DNA of 39,527 nt from Pseudocolwellia agarivorans (GTDB lineage: Bacteria > Pseudomonadota > Gammaproteobacteria > Enterobacterales > Alteromonadaceae): positions 1 through 39,527 of the forward strand of contig NZ_MUZU01000021.1 in assembly GCF_002000085.1 (NCBI RefSeq), read 5' to 3'. Below, piece by piece: positions 8,795-16,411 of this stretch. The notes under the pieces were generated by a model. That model was not told where the DNA came from and made no database searches. It saw nothing but the letters and a program-made list of their open reading frames with translations. The translations under genes and the position numbers were made by a program. Position 1 is the first letter of the stretch. Each line of letters starts with the position of its first letter.

Positions 8795-9790
8795 CTAAAT
8801 TTCTTCACGGCCGATCGATTTTAATACGATATTGATTTTGTCTTTACCACCGACACTCTCATAGTACTTAGGCCATACTTGAGTAGATGCTTTTTTAATC
8901 CACTGTGCCTCATCGACTTCATTTATTTCCATGCCATGTGCTTTTAACTTTTTGAGCGCCTCAGCCTCTTGCTCTTTTAATAATTTAGCACTATGTGCGG
9001 TTGCAACTTTACCGGCTTCTATAATAGCCGCCTGTACGCTTTTAGATTGCTTTTGAAAAACCTCTTCAGACACAATCATAGGTTCAAGCATAAAGTTGTA
9101 GTGAATTAAACTGATGTACTTTTGTATTTCGTAAAATTTTAATGATGCTATATCAACTAATGGTAAATCTTGCCCATCAACAACTTTTTGCTGTAGTGCC
9201 GTAAATAACTCAGACCAAGCCATAGGTGTTGGATTTATACCCCAAGCTTTATATGTGTCTATCATTATTTTATTTTTAGGAACTCTAACAACAAGCCCAT
9301 CTAAATCATCCAGTGTTTTAATCGGTTTTTTTGAATTGGTGAGCACACGAAAACCAGAAAAGGTCCAACTAATAATTCGCACGCCAGCATCACGAACAGT
9401 ATTAGCAACAATTACGTCAGTCGCATCACTTTGAATGAGCTTTTCAGCTTCTTCTAAACTCGTGATCATATAGGGAAGTGTGTACACACCAACGGTTGGA
9501 GAAAATGGTGTAATATTATTAATAGCAACGACAGAGAAGTCGAGTGTACCCATAGACGCTTCAATAACTGTATTTTGCTCGGAGCCTAGTTGGCTATTAG
9601 GGAAAAGGCGAACGGTATTTTTAGTGTTTTTTTCAAATTCTTCAATAAACTTAGAGGCTAATGAGTATTGAGCTGTTCCTTCACCGCCACCTAATGTCAT
9701 TTTAAATGGTTTAGCAGTAACTGTGGATAAACTACTTGTCAGTAATACAATGCTCAATAGCGTAGTAAACGATCTCAGCTTAGGTTTCAT
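8795..9790 (-). CDS. dctP: TRAP transporter periplasmic substrate-binding protein, DctP family
   Basis: 331 residues from the ATG at 9788-9790, which gives a clean signal peptide (MKPKLRSF, a hydrophobic core, then TVTA|KPF). A start 21 residues further upstream is possible but spoils the signal. The DctP core is clear: LDDLDGLVVRVP with the conserved Arg (R169), PTPMAWSELFTALQQKVVDGQD, and a long C-terminal helix. In characterised DctP proteins this Arg forms a salt bridge to the ligand carboxylate, so the imported compound is probably an organic or sugar acid. The gap to dctQ is about 130 bases, and all three TRAP genes are likely one operon. The paired inverted repeat upstream (9903-9938) could be its operator. 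Confidence 0.92.
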   Translation of the reverse strand: MKPKLRSFTTLLSIVLLTSSLSTVTAKPFKMTLGGGEGTAQYSLASKFIEEFEKNTKNTVRLFPNSQLGSEQNTVIEASMGTLDFSVVAINNITPFSPTVGVYTLPYMITSLEEAEKLIQSDATDVIVANTVRDAGVRIISWTFSGFRVLTNSKKPIKTLDDLDGLVVRVPKNKIMIDTYKAWGINPTPMAWSELFTALQQKVVDGQDLPLVDIASLKFYEIQKYISLIHYNFMLEPMIVSEEVFQKQSKSVQAAIIEAGKVATAHSAKLLKEQEAEALKKLKAHGMEINEVDEAQWIKKASTQVWPKYYESVGGKDKINIVLKSIGREEI

Positions 9791-10284
9791 TTCAATACTT
9801 AACCTCTTAATTACGTTGGGTTGCAATAAAAATATAACAGCAAGATAAAACAATAATAGCCCGAAAAGTTGTTTTAATGATGTTACAGATGCTACACAAT
9901 TGTTTCATAATGCTATATTTATATTTTATATTATGCAACTCCAAATAAAAAACGCCCCCTTAATATCTATAAATAATACTATTCGAGTACGGATAGAATA
10001 ACGGTAATTACAGTTAAAATAATTATCATATAAGATAAATGCGAACAACGAAGCACTTACACTAATTAGGATTTAACACTTTCTCTAGTACCATAATTCA
10101 TAAAGAATAGAGCCAAGCTCCGTAGATACGAATGTTAATATTTTGGTTTAGTCTTTAAAAAGAAGGGGCAGAGTCAAGGTAAACGCTGCACTGTATGTAC
10201 ATTGAAAGCAAAGAAGAGATTTATCGAGTGAGAAAAATAAGTGAGCCGATAGACTAATGACTATGCTCTCATAATAAATTAGGT
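9791..10284. other. Intergenic stretch upstream of dctP and downstream of the IclR gene
   Basis: About 490 AT-rich bases without a gene. The part next to dctP holds the candidate promoter/operator at 9903-9938. No convincing terminator for the IclR gene and no RNA gene was found in the remainder. Confidence 0.5.
9903..9938. promoter_or_regulatory. Candidate dctP promoter/operator: spaced inverted repeat
   Basis: TTTCATAAT (9903-9911) and ATTATGCAA (9930-9938) form an 8-of-9 inverted repeat separated by 18 bases. On the minus strand TTGCAT (9938-9933) followed after 17 bases by TAGCAT reads as a plausible sigma-70 promoter for dctP, so the repeat arms overlap both boxes. The spacing suits a dimeric or tetrameric regulator such as the neighbouring IclR protein (inference). 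Confidence 0.4.
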
Positions 10285-11049
10285 TTACACCATCGAGCCA
10301 AATCGAGCTGATATTTTCGCAGCAGCTTCCAACAATAACGGAGCTTTACTTTCCAGAGTCTCCATTGAAGCAAGCCGTGTTGGTGTCCATAAACTCAGCG
10401 AAGCTACAATGCGATTTTCATAATCCACAATAGGTGCCGCAATGCCGACAACCTGCCAGAATTCTTCACGGTTACTTATTCCATACCCTCTCGCTTTTGT
10501 CGCTTCGATATCCTGCAGTAAAGACTTTTCATCTGTTAGCGTATTTTCCGTAAATTTCTCAAGTTCAATCGTCTCTAAATATTTATCCAATTCAACTTTA
10601 TTCATATATGCAAGGAAAATTTTACCTGCTGCGGTACAATGTAAGTCAGACTGGCCACCTAACTTTACGGCCAACTTATAAGGATTAATAATACGAGTCC
10701 GTATGAAGGTCGCTGAGTAATCAGTCAATACAGAAACGGCAACATTCATATCTGTTGCAATACCAAGATCAATTAAATCTTGACCTTCAATTTGTTCCAA
10801 ATCCGTCTTTTGCCAAGCGGCCCGTGCCCAGCTTAATAGTTTTGATCCTACAGAATATGACTTATCTCGGTCGCTAAAGTGCACTAGATCCTGCCCCATC
10901 AAGATCGATAGTATTCGATGCGTCGAACTTTTGTTAAAGCCTGAAGCCACCACGATTTCGGAATATGTTAATTTACCCGGCGATTTAGCCAATATATCTA
11001 ATACCACTACTAATTTTTCAACGATAGAACTTTGTACTTCGCGCGCCAT
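10285..11049 (-). CDS. IclR-family transcriptional regulator
   Basis: 254 residues. The N-terminal winged helix-turn-helix covers about residues 10-70 (LTYSEIVVASGFNKSSTHRILSIL). The C-terminal IclR ligand domain includes LHCTAAGKIFLAYM, ARGYGISNREEFWQVVGIAAPI and VASLSLW. A strong AGGGGG ribosome site precedes the ATG. IclR proteins bind as dimers or tetramers to palindromes near catabolic operons and respond to a pathway metabolite. The gene lies between the TRAP operon and the divergent dhaKL pair, which makes both likely targets. Palindromes in the divergent spacer (11101-11115 and 11178-11193) are candidate sites. The effector is unknown. Confidence 0.92.
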   Translation of the reverse strand: MAREVQSSIVEKLVVVLDILAKSPGKLTYSEIVVASGFNKSSTHRILSILMGQDLVHFSDRDKSYSVGSKLLSWARAAWQKTDLEQIEGQDLIDLGIATDMNVAVSVLTDYSATFIRTRIINPYKLAVKLGGQSDLHCTAAGKIFLAYMNKVELDKYLETIELEKFTENTLTDEKSLLQDIEATKARGYGISNREEFWQVVGIAAPIVDYENRIVASLSLWTPTRLASMETLESKAPLLLEAAAKISARFGSMV

Positions 11050-11100
11050 AACAACCCCCTAAACCTTAAGAATTCAACATTATACTCAATATCAGCAATT

Positions 11101-11115
11101 TTGTATTAAATACAA
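11101..11115. promoter_or_regulatory. Palindrome TTGTAT-TAA-ATACAA, candidate IclR operator
   Basis: A perfect 6-base inverted repeat with a 3-base centre, placed about 50 bases before the IclR start and 28 bases upstream of the dhaKL -35 box. The size and symmetry match IclR-type operators. The same half-sites recur, more widely spaced, at 4277-4303 upstream of the oxidoreductase. Confidence 0.4.
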
Positions 11116-11142
11116 CACACAAAAAACTAAAACGGAATATAT

Positions 11143-11193
11143 TTGACTGGATTAACTATTCGTCGTATCTTACTTTACAAAATTTAAATTTTG
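11143..11193 (+). promoter_or_regulatory. dhaKL promoter with palindromic operator at the start point
   Basis: TTGACT (11143-11148), a 17-base spacer and TATCTT (11166-11171) form a good sigma-70 promoter. It is followed immediately by the perfect 16-base palindrome CAAAATTTAAATTTTG (11178-11193), which would cover +1 to +16. This is a classic repressor position. Confidence 0.5.
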
Positions 11194-11219
11194 CATTGTA
11201 AAACAAAAGAGGGTGATCT

Positions 11220-12221
11220 GTGAAAAAACTAATTAATGATCCAGCGAATTATGTAGATGAGGTCGTGGAAGGCATGTGTCTTATGCATCCTGAAACTTAT
11301 ACCGTTGATGGTGAAACGTCTCGTGTGCTTCGCCGCACAACTCCCGCACAAGACAAGGTTGGCGTTATATCGGGTGGAGGCTTTGGTCACCTTCCGCTAT
11401 TTGCTGGCTATATTGGAGAAGGTTTATTAGATGCTTGTGCTATAGGCGATGTATTCGCCTCTTCTGACATGAATCCTATGCTAGAGTCAGTTCGCATAGC
11501 TAATACAGGCAAAGGTGTATTATGTGTAGTCGGTAACTACGGTGGCGATCGCATGAATTTTGACATGACCAGTGAAATGGCTGAAATGGAAGACATAGTC
11601 ACCACTAAAGTAGTCGTTGCTGATGACGTTGCCAGTGCAGGCCCTGAAGAAGCATCGAAGCGTCGTGGTGTAGGCGGTTTAGTTTACGTATTTAAGATTG
11701 CTGGAGCAGCTACTGCTGCAGGCCAATCATTAGAAGAAGCCACTGCCACCACACAAAGAGCCTCTGATAACTGTCGTTCAATTGGTCTTGCTTTATCATC
11801 ATGTGTCGTACCTCAAGCCGGAAAAGCAACCTTTGAAATTGCAGACGATGAGGTCGAGCTAGGCATGGGTATCCACGGTGAACCTGGCGTATGGCGTGGT
11901 AAAATAAAACCCGTTAATGAATTAGTTGATGAGATGATTGATTACATTCTCAAAGACATGCCATTAGGTGCATCTGATCGCGTATCAATCCTTGTGAATG
12001 GTTTAGGCGCGACACCTATTGAAGAGCTATATCTTGTTTTTCGTCGTGCTAAAGAGCTACTTGAAAAACAAGGTGTTACTATCGTTTTACCTATGGTTGG
12101 CAATTATGCAACATCCATGGAAATGGCCGGTACATCTATCACCGTTATGAAATTAGATAACGAACTAGAATCATTATTAGGTGCTACTGCCGATTGCCCT
12201 TTTTGGAGAAACTTGAAATGA
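11220..12221 (+). CDS. DhaK-type kinase substrate-binding subunit (dihydroxyacetone/tetrulose kinase family)
   Basis: 333 residues, GTG start at 11220 with AGAGGG six bases before. The DhaK fold is clear: SGGGFGHLPLFAGY (51-64), GNYGGDRMNFD (105-115) and GMGIHGEPG (216-223). H219 corresponds to the His that binds the keto group covalently, and D110 and H57 are the other catalytic positions. The first loop reads GHLPLF where E. coli DhaK has GHEPAH. Such changes occur in DhaK relatives that act on other ketoses such as erythrulose (recalled, not checked). It overlaps the DhaL gene by ATGA, and no DhaM PTS subunit is nearby, so ATP is the likely phosphate donor. With the TRAP and IclR genes it suggests phosphorylation of a C3-C4 keto compound (inference). 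Confidence 0.85.
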   Translation: MKKLINDPANYVDEVVEGMCLMHPETYTVDGETSRVLRRTTPAQDKVGVISGGGFGHLPLFAGYIGEGLLDACAIGDVFASSDMNPMLESVRIANTGKGVLCVVGNYGGDRMNFDMTSEMAEMEDIVTTKVVVADDVASAGPEEASKRRGVGGLVYVFKIAGAATAAGQSLEEATATTQRASDNCRSIGLALSSCVVPQAGKATFEIADDEVELGMGIHGEPGVWRGKIKPVNELVDEMIDYILKDMPLGASDRVSILVNGLGATPIEELYLVFRRAKELLEKQGVTIVLPMVGNYATSMEMAGTSITVMKLDNELESLLGATADCPFWRNLK

Positions 12222-12835
12222 GCGAATCAACAATTACAACTGAAAGTTTAAAAAACACTATAGCAGCAATTCATAAAAATATTGATGTGATTGGTGCTGA
12301 GCTAAACGAACTTGATGGCAAACTTGGTGATGGTGATTTAGGGGTTACCCTAATTAATGGTTTCAATAATATGCAGAGTACAGCTGATACATTACCTGCT
12401 GATGTCGGTATGGCATTATTTGAATGTGCTAAAGCGGTTACTAAAGTATCTGGCTCAAGCTTTGGTACCTTAATGGCCACATCAATGATAGCTGCAGGTA
12501 AATTAATTAAAGGTCAAGAATCGATTAAGGTAACAGAGGTTCCTAAATTACTACAGGCAGCACTCGATGCAATGATGAGTCGTGGCGGCGCTAGTTTAGG
12601 CGATAAAACAGTATTAGATTCTATCAGCGCGATGATTGTATCAATGGACAAAGCGCAAACGAATGATGCGATGCTAGATACAGGTATTCAAGCTGCCAAT
12701 GAAGCATTAGCTGAATTTAATGGTAAGATCAATAAAATTGGTCGTGCACGTATCTTCGGTGAGCGCACTATTGGGATGGATGATCCTGGTATGGTTGCGA
12801 TTGTTAGAATGTTAAACTGCCTTAAAAACGCTTAA
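12218..12835 (+). CDS. DhaL-type nucleotide-binding kinase subunit
   Basis: 205 residues. I chose the ATG at 12218, which overlaps the DhaK stop as ATGA and has a TGGAGA ribosome site; an in-frame ATG 24 bases earlier lies inside dhaK. The Mg-ADP site is LDGKLGDGDLGVTL, with the three Asp (D33, D38, D40) that hold two Mg ions. The motif has Leu where canonical DhaL proteins carry His (GDGDHG). SGSSFGTLMAT and SRGGASLGDKTVLDS are the glycine-rich phosphate loops, and the C-terminal cap GRARIFGERTIGMDDPGM is conserved. Together with DhaK it forms a two-subunit kinase. A strong terminator follows. Confidence 0.85.
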   Translation: MSESTITTESLKNTIAAIHKNIDVIGAELNELDGKLGDGDLGVTLINGFNNMQSTADTLPADVGMALFECAKAVTKVSGSSFGTLMATSMIAAGKLIKGQESIKVTEVPKLLQAALDAMMSRGGASLGDKTVLDSISAMIVSMDKAQTNDAMLDTGIQAANEALAEFNGKINKIGRARIFGERTIGMDDPGMVAIVRMLNCLKNA

Positions 12836-12862
12836 ACGACTTACATCAACATATTGTTTTAA

Positions 12863-12888
12863 AAAAGGTGAGCATTAGCTCACCTTTT
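12863..12888 (+). terminator. Rho-independent terminator of dhaKL
   Basis: A perfect 11-base-pair stem (AAAAGGTGAGC / GCTCACCTTTT) with a 4-base loop, flanked by A and T runs. It sits 28 bases after the dhaL stop and marks the left edge outside the mobile island. Confidence 0.85.
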
Positions 12889-13036
12889 CTTTACAAAAAA
12901 GATAACCCGGAGCCTAGAAAGGTAGTTAACATAAAAAACTTAAATTGCAACTAAAATCAATAACTTAATATAAAAAATATTTTTTTTGTAAGGATAAACC
13001 CAGCTTCAGTAACTATTTTGACAATTTTTACAATGG

Positions 13037-13046
13037 TAACTTTACA
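13037..13046. repeat. Left copy of a 10-base direct repeat flanking the island
   Basis: TAACTTTACA lies 15 bases outside the last island gene. The same 10 bases recur at 21704-21713, 40 bases outside the first island gene, and again at 21854-21863 next to ssb. It could be part of an attachment or target site, but a 10-base match between AT-rich flanks can occur by chance. Confidence 0.3.
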
Positions 13047-13061
13047 GTTTAGTATTATTTA

Positions 13062-14021
13062 TTAGCTGTTTGATGTTTTGAGGTGTTTACCAAAGTAACC
13101 GATACATATCTTATTTTCTTCATAATCAGGCAATATATGCATTCGCTTCCCCCCACTAAAGTTTTTTATGTGTATTTCGAAAGCCTTTGCTCCTAATGTC
13201 GGGTGTTTGAAAGTTCTTAACCTTACTAATGTTCTATTGGCCATAGTGCTTTCACTTTCACCAGATATATCTAATCCTGAATTGACTATTAATGCCTCTA
13301 AGTTTTCTGAATCAGAAATAGCTTTGTCAAGCTTACAGAACACACCGATTACTTTTTTGAAGTCTAGAGGTTGAATAGACTTCAATGACTTAAGTACTGT
13401 GTCGGTAAAAAGCAAATTTTTAAAGTCTGGATTATCCTTGCTCTTAAGATCATCTAAATATTTTTTATTTTGTAACCTCTTAGACTTAAAATCATCTATC
13501 AAGGGCTTTAAATGCTCTAATTTTGATATATTTGGAACATCTAGTAACTCCGTATTTTCTTCACTATTTTCACCCCATAGCTTTACAATAGATATGAGTT
13601 GCTGTCGCCAAATGTTGTTTGAATTAAAGCTAATACCATGAGAATCATTTAATGACGCAAAGGCTAACCCTAGAACCTCTTGATTTTGATCTTGTTCTAA
13701 CACAAAAAGAATATTTTCAACATTCTCTTGCTGTTTATTATCGTTCATATTTAATAACGGGCATTTCACGCTACTAAGTACACTTTTAACTTGTCGCTGT
13801 CGCTCTTTATCTTCAATTCTGTTTAGCCAATGACCAAAAGCAAAACCCTCAGCGTAATTTAAATGCGTCCAAGCACCCTCCGTATCATCAACCCTCGTAA
13901 AGTGAATGTCATTTAACATAGCGTTATGGAGTAAATCAAAAAAACATTCAATATTTTGCTCGCAATCATCAGCCGACTTAAACGGCAACGACGCTTCATT
14001 CAAGACTATTGAGTCAAACAC
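13062..14021 (-). CDS. Uncharacterised third protein of the DUF262/DUF3696 operon
   Basis: 319 residues, not recognised. It starts at GTG 14019-14021, and its ribosome site (GAGGGGA) overlaps the last codons of the ATPase gene only 3 bases upstream, so translation is coupled. The N-terminal half is acidic and helical and has a conserved-looking aromatic patch (HFTRVDDTEGAWTHLNYAEGFAFGHWL). The middle is Lys-rich. The last about 55 residues (VRLRTFKHPTLGAKAFEIHIKN, then GGKRMHILPDYEENKICIGYFGKHL) look like a compact beta-rich domain ending in an IGYFGKHL pattern. That ending recalls RelE-like or other small RNA-cleaving toxin folds, but this is a weak impression. It is the best candidate for effector or partner in the putative defence system. 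Confidence 0.75.
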   Translation of the reverse strand: MFDSIVLNEASLPFKSADDCEQNIECFFDLLHNAMLNDIHFTRVDDTEGAWTHLNYAEGFAFGHWLNRIEDKERQRQVKSVLSSVKCPLLNMNDNKQQENVENILFVLEQDQNQEVLGLAFASLNDSHGISFNSNNIWRQQLISIVKLWGENSEENTELLDVPNISKLEHLKPLIDDFKSKRLQNKKYLDDLKSKDNPDFKNLLFTDTVLKSLKSIQPLDFKKVIGVFCKLDKAISDSENLEALIVNSGLDISGESESTMANRTLVRLRTFKHPTLGAKAFEIHIKNFSGGKRMHILPDYEENKICIGYFGKHLKTSNS

Positions 14022-14024
14022 TAT

Positions 14025-15140
14025 TTATTTCCCCTCAAGGAGGGTATTCAAACTCTTGTCCCATTCATCAAAAAAACCATTAGGCCAGCGATCTATTCTT
14101 CCATCACTATCAATTTCAATTTTTTCAACATCAACCTCATGTTCTTCCGAATTAATATCTCTAGATAGAAAATAAACAATGACATTATCTTGAGAGATTT
14201 TATTATTTTTGACAGCGCCTCGTACTCCATTCAATATGTGATCACTGTGAGTTTCAACTAATATTTGAACGCCATTTTGAGAAGCTATGGCCATCATTTG
14301 AGCAATAACTGACTGCCCTGATGGATGCAAGTGTGATTCTGGGTTTTCTATTAACAATAAATCACCGGGCTTTGCACTCAATAATGATGTCACGACAGGC
14401 AGAACATAAGTTAAGCCAAACCCCGTATTTTCAGGCCTGAACTTATTTGTTAATTCTGAAGCTGAAGCAAATTGATAATGTAGACTTGCTTGATTGATTT
14501 CTGGGATTAGCCTAGTAATTACTTTTGTGCCCGGTGTTATCTCGGACATCCATGCGTTTAGATTATCTATTAAAGTTTTTGTTGCAGAATTCACGTGCAA
14601 CATATCTGAAATCACTATGTTTTCATCACCATGCTGTGATAAAAAGTGTGCTGTATACTCACCTTTAGCCCCTAAAGTTCTTCTTTGATTTACGGCATAC
14701 TCCGAAACATCGTAAACACTTTTGGGACTAATTCTTTCAGCTGATAAATATTGGAAATTCGCTACAAAAAGTGATTCCTTAAAAGCATCTTTATCAACAA
14801 TAGATGAAGAATTTAAGGGCTGCATATCTGAGTTTTCATCGTAATCAAAGTTTAGTATTAGTTGCGTATCATCCCAACATGTTTCAATTTTTATTCGTTC
14901 ATTTTCTGCATATGCGTATAATAAATCTTTACCATTCCCTAAATTAACAAACTCTCCAGAGAGCGATAACCCTATAGATGGAAGTAAATGCTTATCAAAT
15001 GATTGCCTCAATAACAATAACGACTGTAAAGCTGAAGATTTACCCATACCATTAAAGCCGGAAAACAATGTTAAATTAGCTAACTCAAAATCTTCATCTT
15101 TGATAGATTTAAAGTTCTCTAAGCTCAGTAGGTTTAACAT
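14025..15140 (-). CDS. AAA/ABC-type ATPase with DUF3696 C-terminus
   Basis: 371 residues. It starts LLSLENFKSIKDEDFELANLTLFSGFNGMGKSS: an SMC/RecF-like N-terminal strand pair followed by a Walker A (G28 to S35). Walker B is LLLIENPE (261-268) with the HLHP H-loop (270-273), and the switch is ETHSDH (296-301). The last 35 residues (IDSDGRIDRWPNGFFDEW) match DUF3696, found in OLD-like ATPases of defence loci. The family uses ATP-driven dimerisation to sense or gate an effector. It overlaps the DUF262 gene by 7 bases and is 3 bases from the downstream gene, so the three proteins are probably made together as a complex. No nuclease (TOPRIM) domain is visible in this protein. Confidence 0.88.
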   Translation of the reverse strand: MLNLLSLENFKSIKDEDFELANLTLFSGFNGMGKSSALQSLLLLRQSFDKHLLPSIGLSLSGEFVNLGNGKDLLYAYAENERIKIETCWDDTQLILNFDYDENSDMQPLNSSSIVDKDAFKESLFVANFQYLSAERISPKSVYDVSEYAVNQRRTLGAKGEYTAHFLSQHGDENIVISDMLHVNSATKTLIDNLNAWMSEITPGTKVITRLIPEINQASLHYQFASASELTNKFRPENTGFGLTYVLPVVTSLLSAKPGDLLLIENPESHLHPSGQSVIAQMMAIASQNGVQILVETHSDHILNGVRGAVKNNKISQDNVIVYFLSRDINSEEHEVDVEKIEIDSDGRIDRWPNGFFDEWDKSLNTLLEGK

Positions 15141-16279
15141 CTTAGTATTCCTCGAATCAAATTATCTAAAGTCTTACGAACTTCCTCAAACCTAGTTTGT
15201 ACATTATCCGTGTTAGCTGTAGATTTACTAATTGATAACTCAAATTCTTTATCTTTTAATAGTGATGTAAACTCAGAAACAACCTCCAAGCGATGACTAA
15301 CTAAGAGTTGTCGCTCATCATCTGAAATTTTTGATAAACAAACTGATATCGATTCAAAAAGTGGCTTATTAACAACTTTTTTATGATCTGGAACTGCGAG
15401 ACTTTTCTTGAAAGCATCCTTACCAAAGATCTTATAAGCTACATCCATCGATTCAATAAAATTATGTTTTAATTTGATAAGTTCATGATCATCAACTTGA
15501 CCTAGTTTAACCATTCCTTGGTTGAGAAACTTAGGAAGTGAGGATTTATAGTTTTCAGTACCATACAAACTAAAAGTAACGTGTCTAAGAGCAAGTTCTT
15601 CATGAGCCATACGGTAGTTTTTATTAACGACAACAGACTTAAACTCTTTGGATTCAACTAAACCTTTTAAAAATGATGATGCAGCCCCTCTGTTTATAGA
15701 CTGACTCATAGCATGCCTTATTTCTTGAGGGTTTAGCTTTAAGCCTCCCGTATTTATTCTATTAAATAACGAATACTTCATCAGAAATGGAGTACCCGGC
15801 TTTATCAAATAAACAGAAGTCTGAAACTCATCTATTCTTCTTTGTAAAGGTCTTGGTAATTCATCGTAAGAACACCCTTCATACTCATGAAGAAATTCCA
15901 ACTTAGTTAAATTCAAACTTTTTTTCAATACAAAGTTATTGATAGCAGATAAGCGCTGAAGGCCATCAACAACCTGCCATTTATCGTCAGCTAATGCATC
16001 AAAATAAAATGCGGGTATTGGTAATCGTATTAAAATTGATTCGATTAGTCTACTTTGTAACTGCTTACTCCATAAATCACCAGAACGCTGAAAATCGGGC
16101 ATTAAGTTTATTTCGTCATACTCAAGCCTAGAGATAAGAGTTCCTAAATTTGGAGTCGAAATACTCACATCAACTTTTTTAGGATCAAATGGTTCCAACG
16201 ATTCATCCGATTCTTCACTTTCACCTAGATCTTCATCTTCAAATTCATCGTCAGCTTTTGTTTTATAATCGTTATCCAT
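15134..16279 (-). CDS. DUF262 domain protein (GmrSD N-terminal / ParB-like fold)
   Basis: 381 residues. An acidic N-terminal tail (about 1-35) precedes the DUF262 domain: NLMPDFQRSGDLWSKQLQSRLIESILIRLPIPAFYF (58-93) and VVDGLQRLSAI (103-113). DGLQR replaces the usual DGQQR, the NTP-contacting motif shared with GmrS and DndB/ParB-like proteins. The C-terminal half is helical and unrecognised; no HNH/DUF1524 nuclease domain is present, unlike full GmrSD. It is first in a three-gene operon with the DUF3696 ATPase. DUF262 proteins act in defence against modified phage DNA or as NTP-driven switches. The start at ATG 16277-16279 has a weak AAAGAG site. A 21-base-spaced direct repeat lies just upstream. 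Confidence 0.88.
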   Translation of the reverse strand: MDNDYKTKADDEFEDEDLGESEESDESLEPFDPKKVDVSISTPNLGTLISRLEYDEINLMPDFQRSGDLWSKQLQSRLIESILIRLPIPAFYFDALADDKWQVVDGLQRLSAINNFVLKKSLNLTKLEFLHEYEGCSYDELPRPLQRRIDEFQTSVYLIKPGTPFLMKYSLFNRINTGGLKLNPQEIRHAMSQSINRGAASSFLKGLVESKEFKSVVVNKNYRMAHEELALRHVTFSLYGTENYKSSLPKFLNQGMVKLGQVDDHELIKLKHNFIESMDVAYKIFGKDAFKKSLAVPDHKKVVNKPLFESISVCLSKISDDERQLLVSHRLEVVSEFTSLLKDKEFELSISKSTANTDNVQTRFEEVRKTLDNLIRGILRC

Positions 16280-16313
16280 TTAGCAACTCTTTAATATTGT
16301 TTGATTACTGTTA

Positions 16314-16341
16314 ACCGTAATATTATTACACCATACCGTAA
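16314..16341 (-). promoter_or_regulatory. Direct repeat ACCGTAA x2, 21 bases apart, before the defence operon
   Basis: ACCGTAA occurs at 16314-16320 and 16335-16341. On the minus strand a TAATAT-like -10 element lies between the copies, so the repeats would frame the operon promoter, 35-62 bases upstream of the DUF262 start. It is a likely operator; the regulator is unknown. The small HTH protein of the recombinase module is one candidate. Confidence 0.4.
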
Positions 16342-16411
16342 GAAGGTCTACAAAGTAGCTTTACATAGGAATAAGTAAAAATTTAATATTAACTATTTGT
16401 ATATAAAATAA

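Noticed and set aside
11220-12835. PTS-dependent dihydroxyacetone kinase (dhaKLM)
   Set aside because: No dhaM gene follows; a terminator comes 28 bases after dhaL.
13062-16279. Calling the operon a type IV (GmrSD) restriction system
   Set aside because: Only the DUF262 half is present. No DUF1524/HNH nuclease domain is visible in any of the three proteins, and the ATPase partner is foreign to GmrSD.
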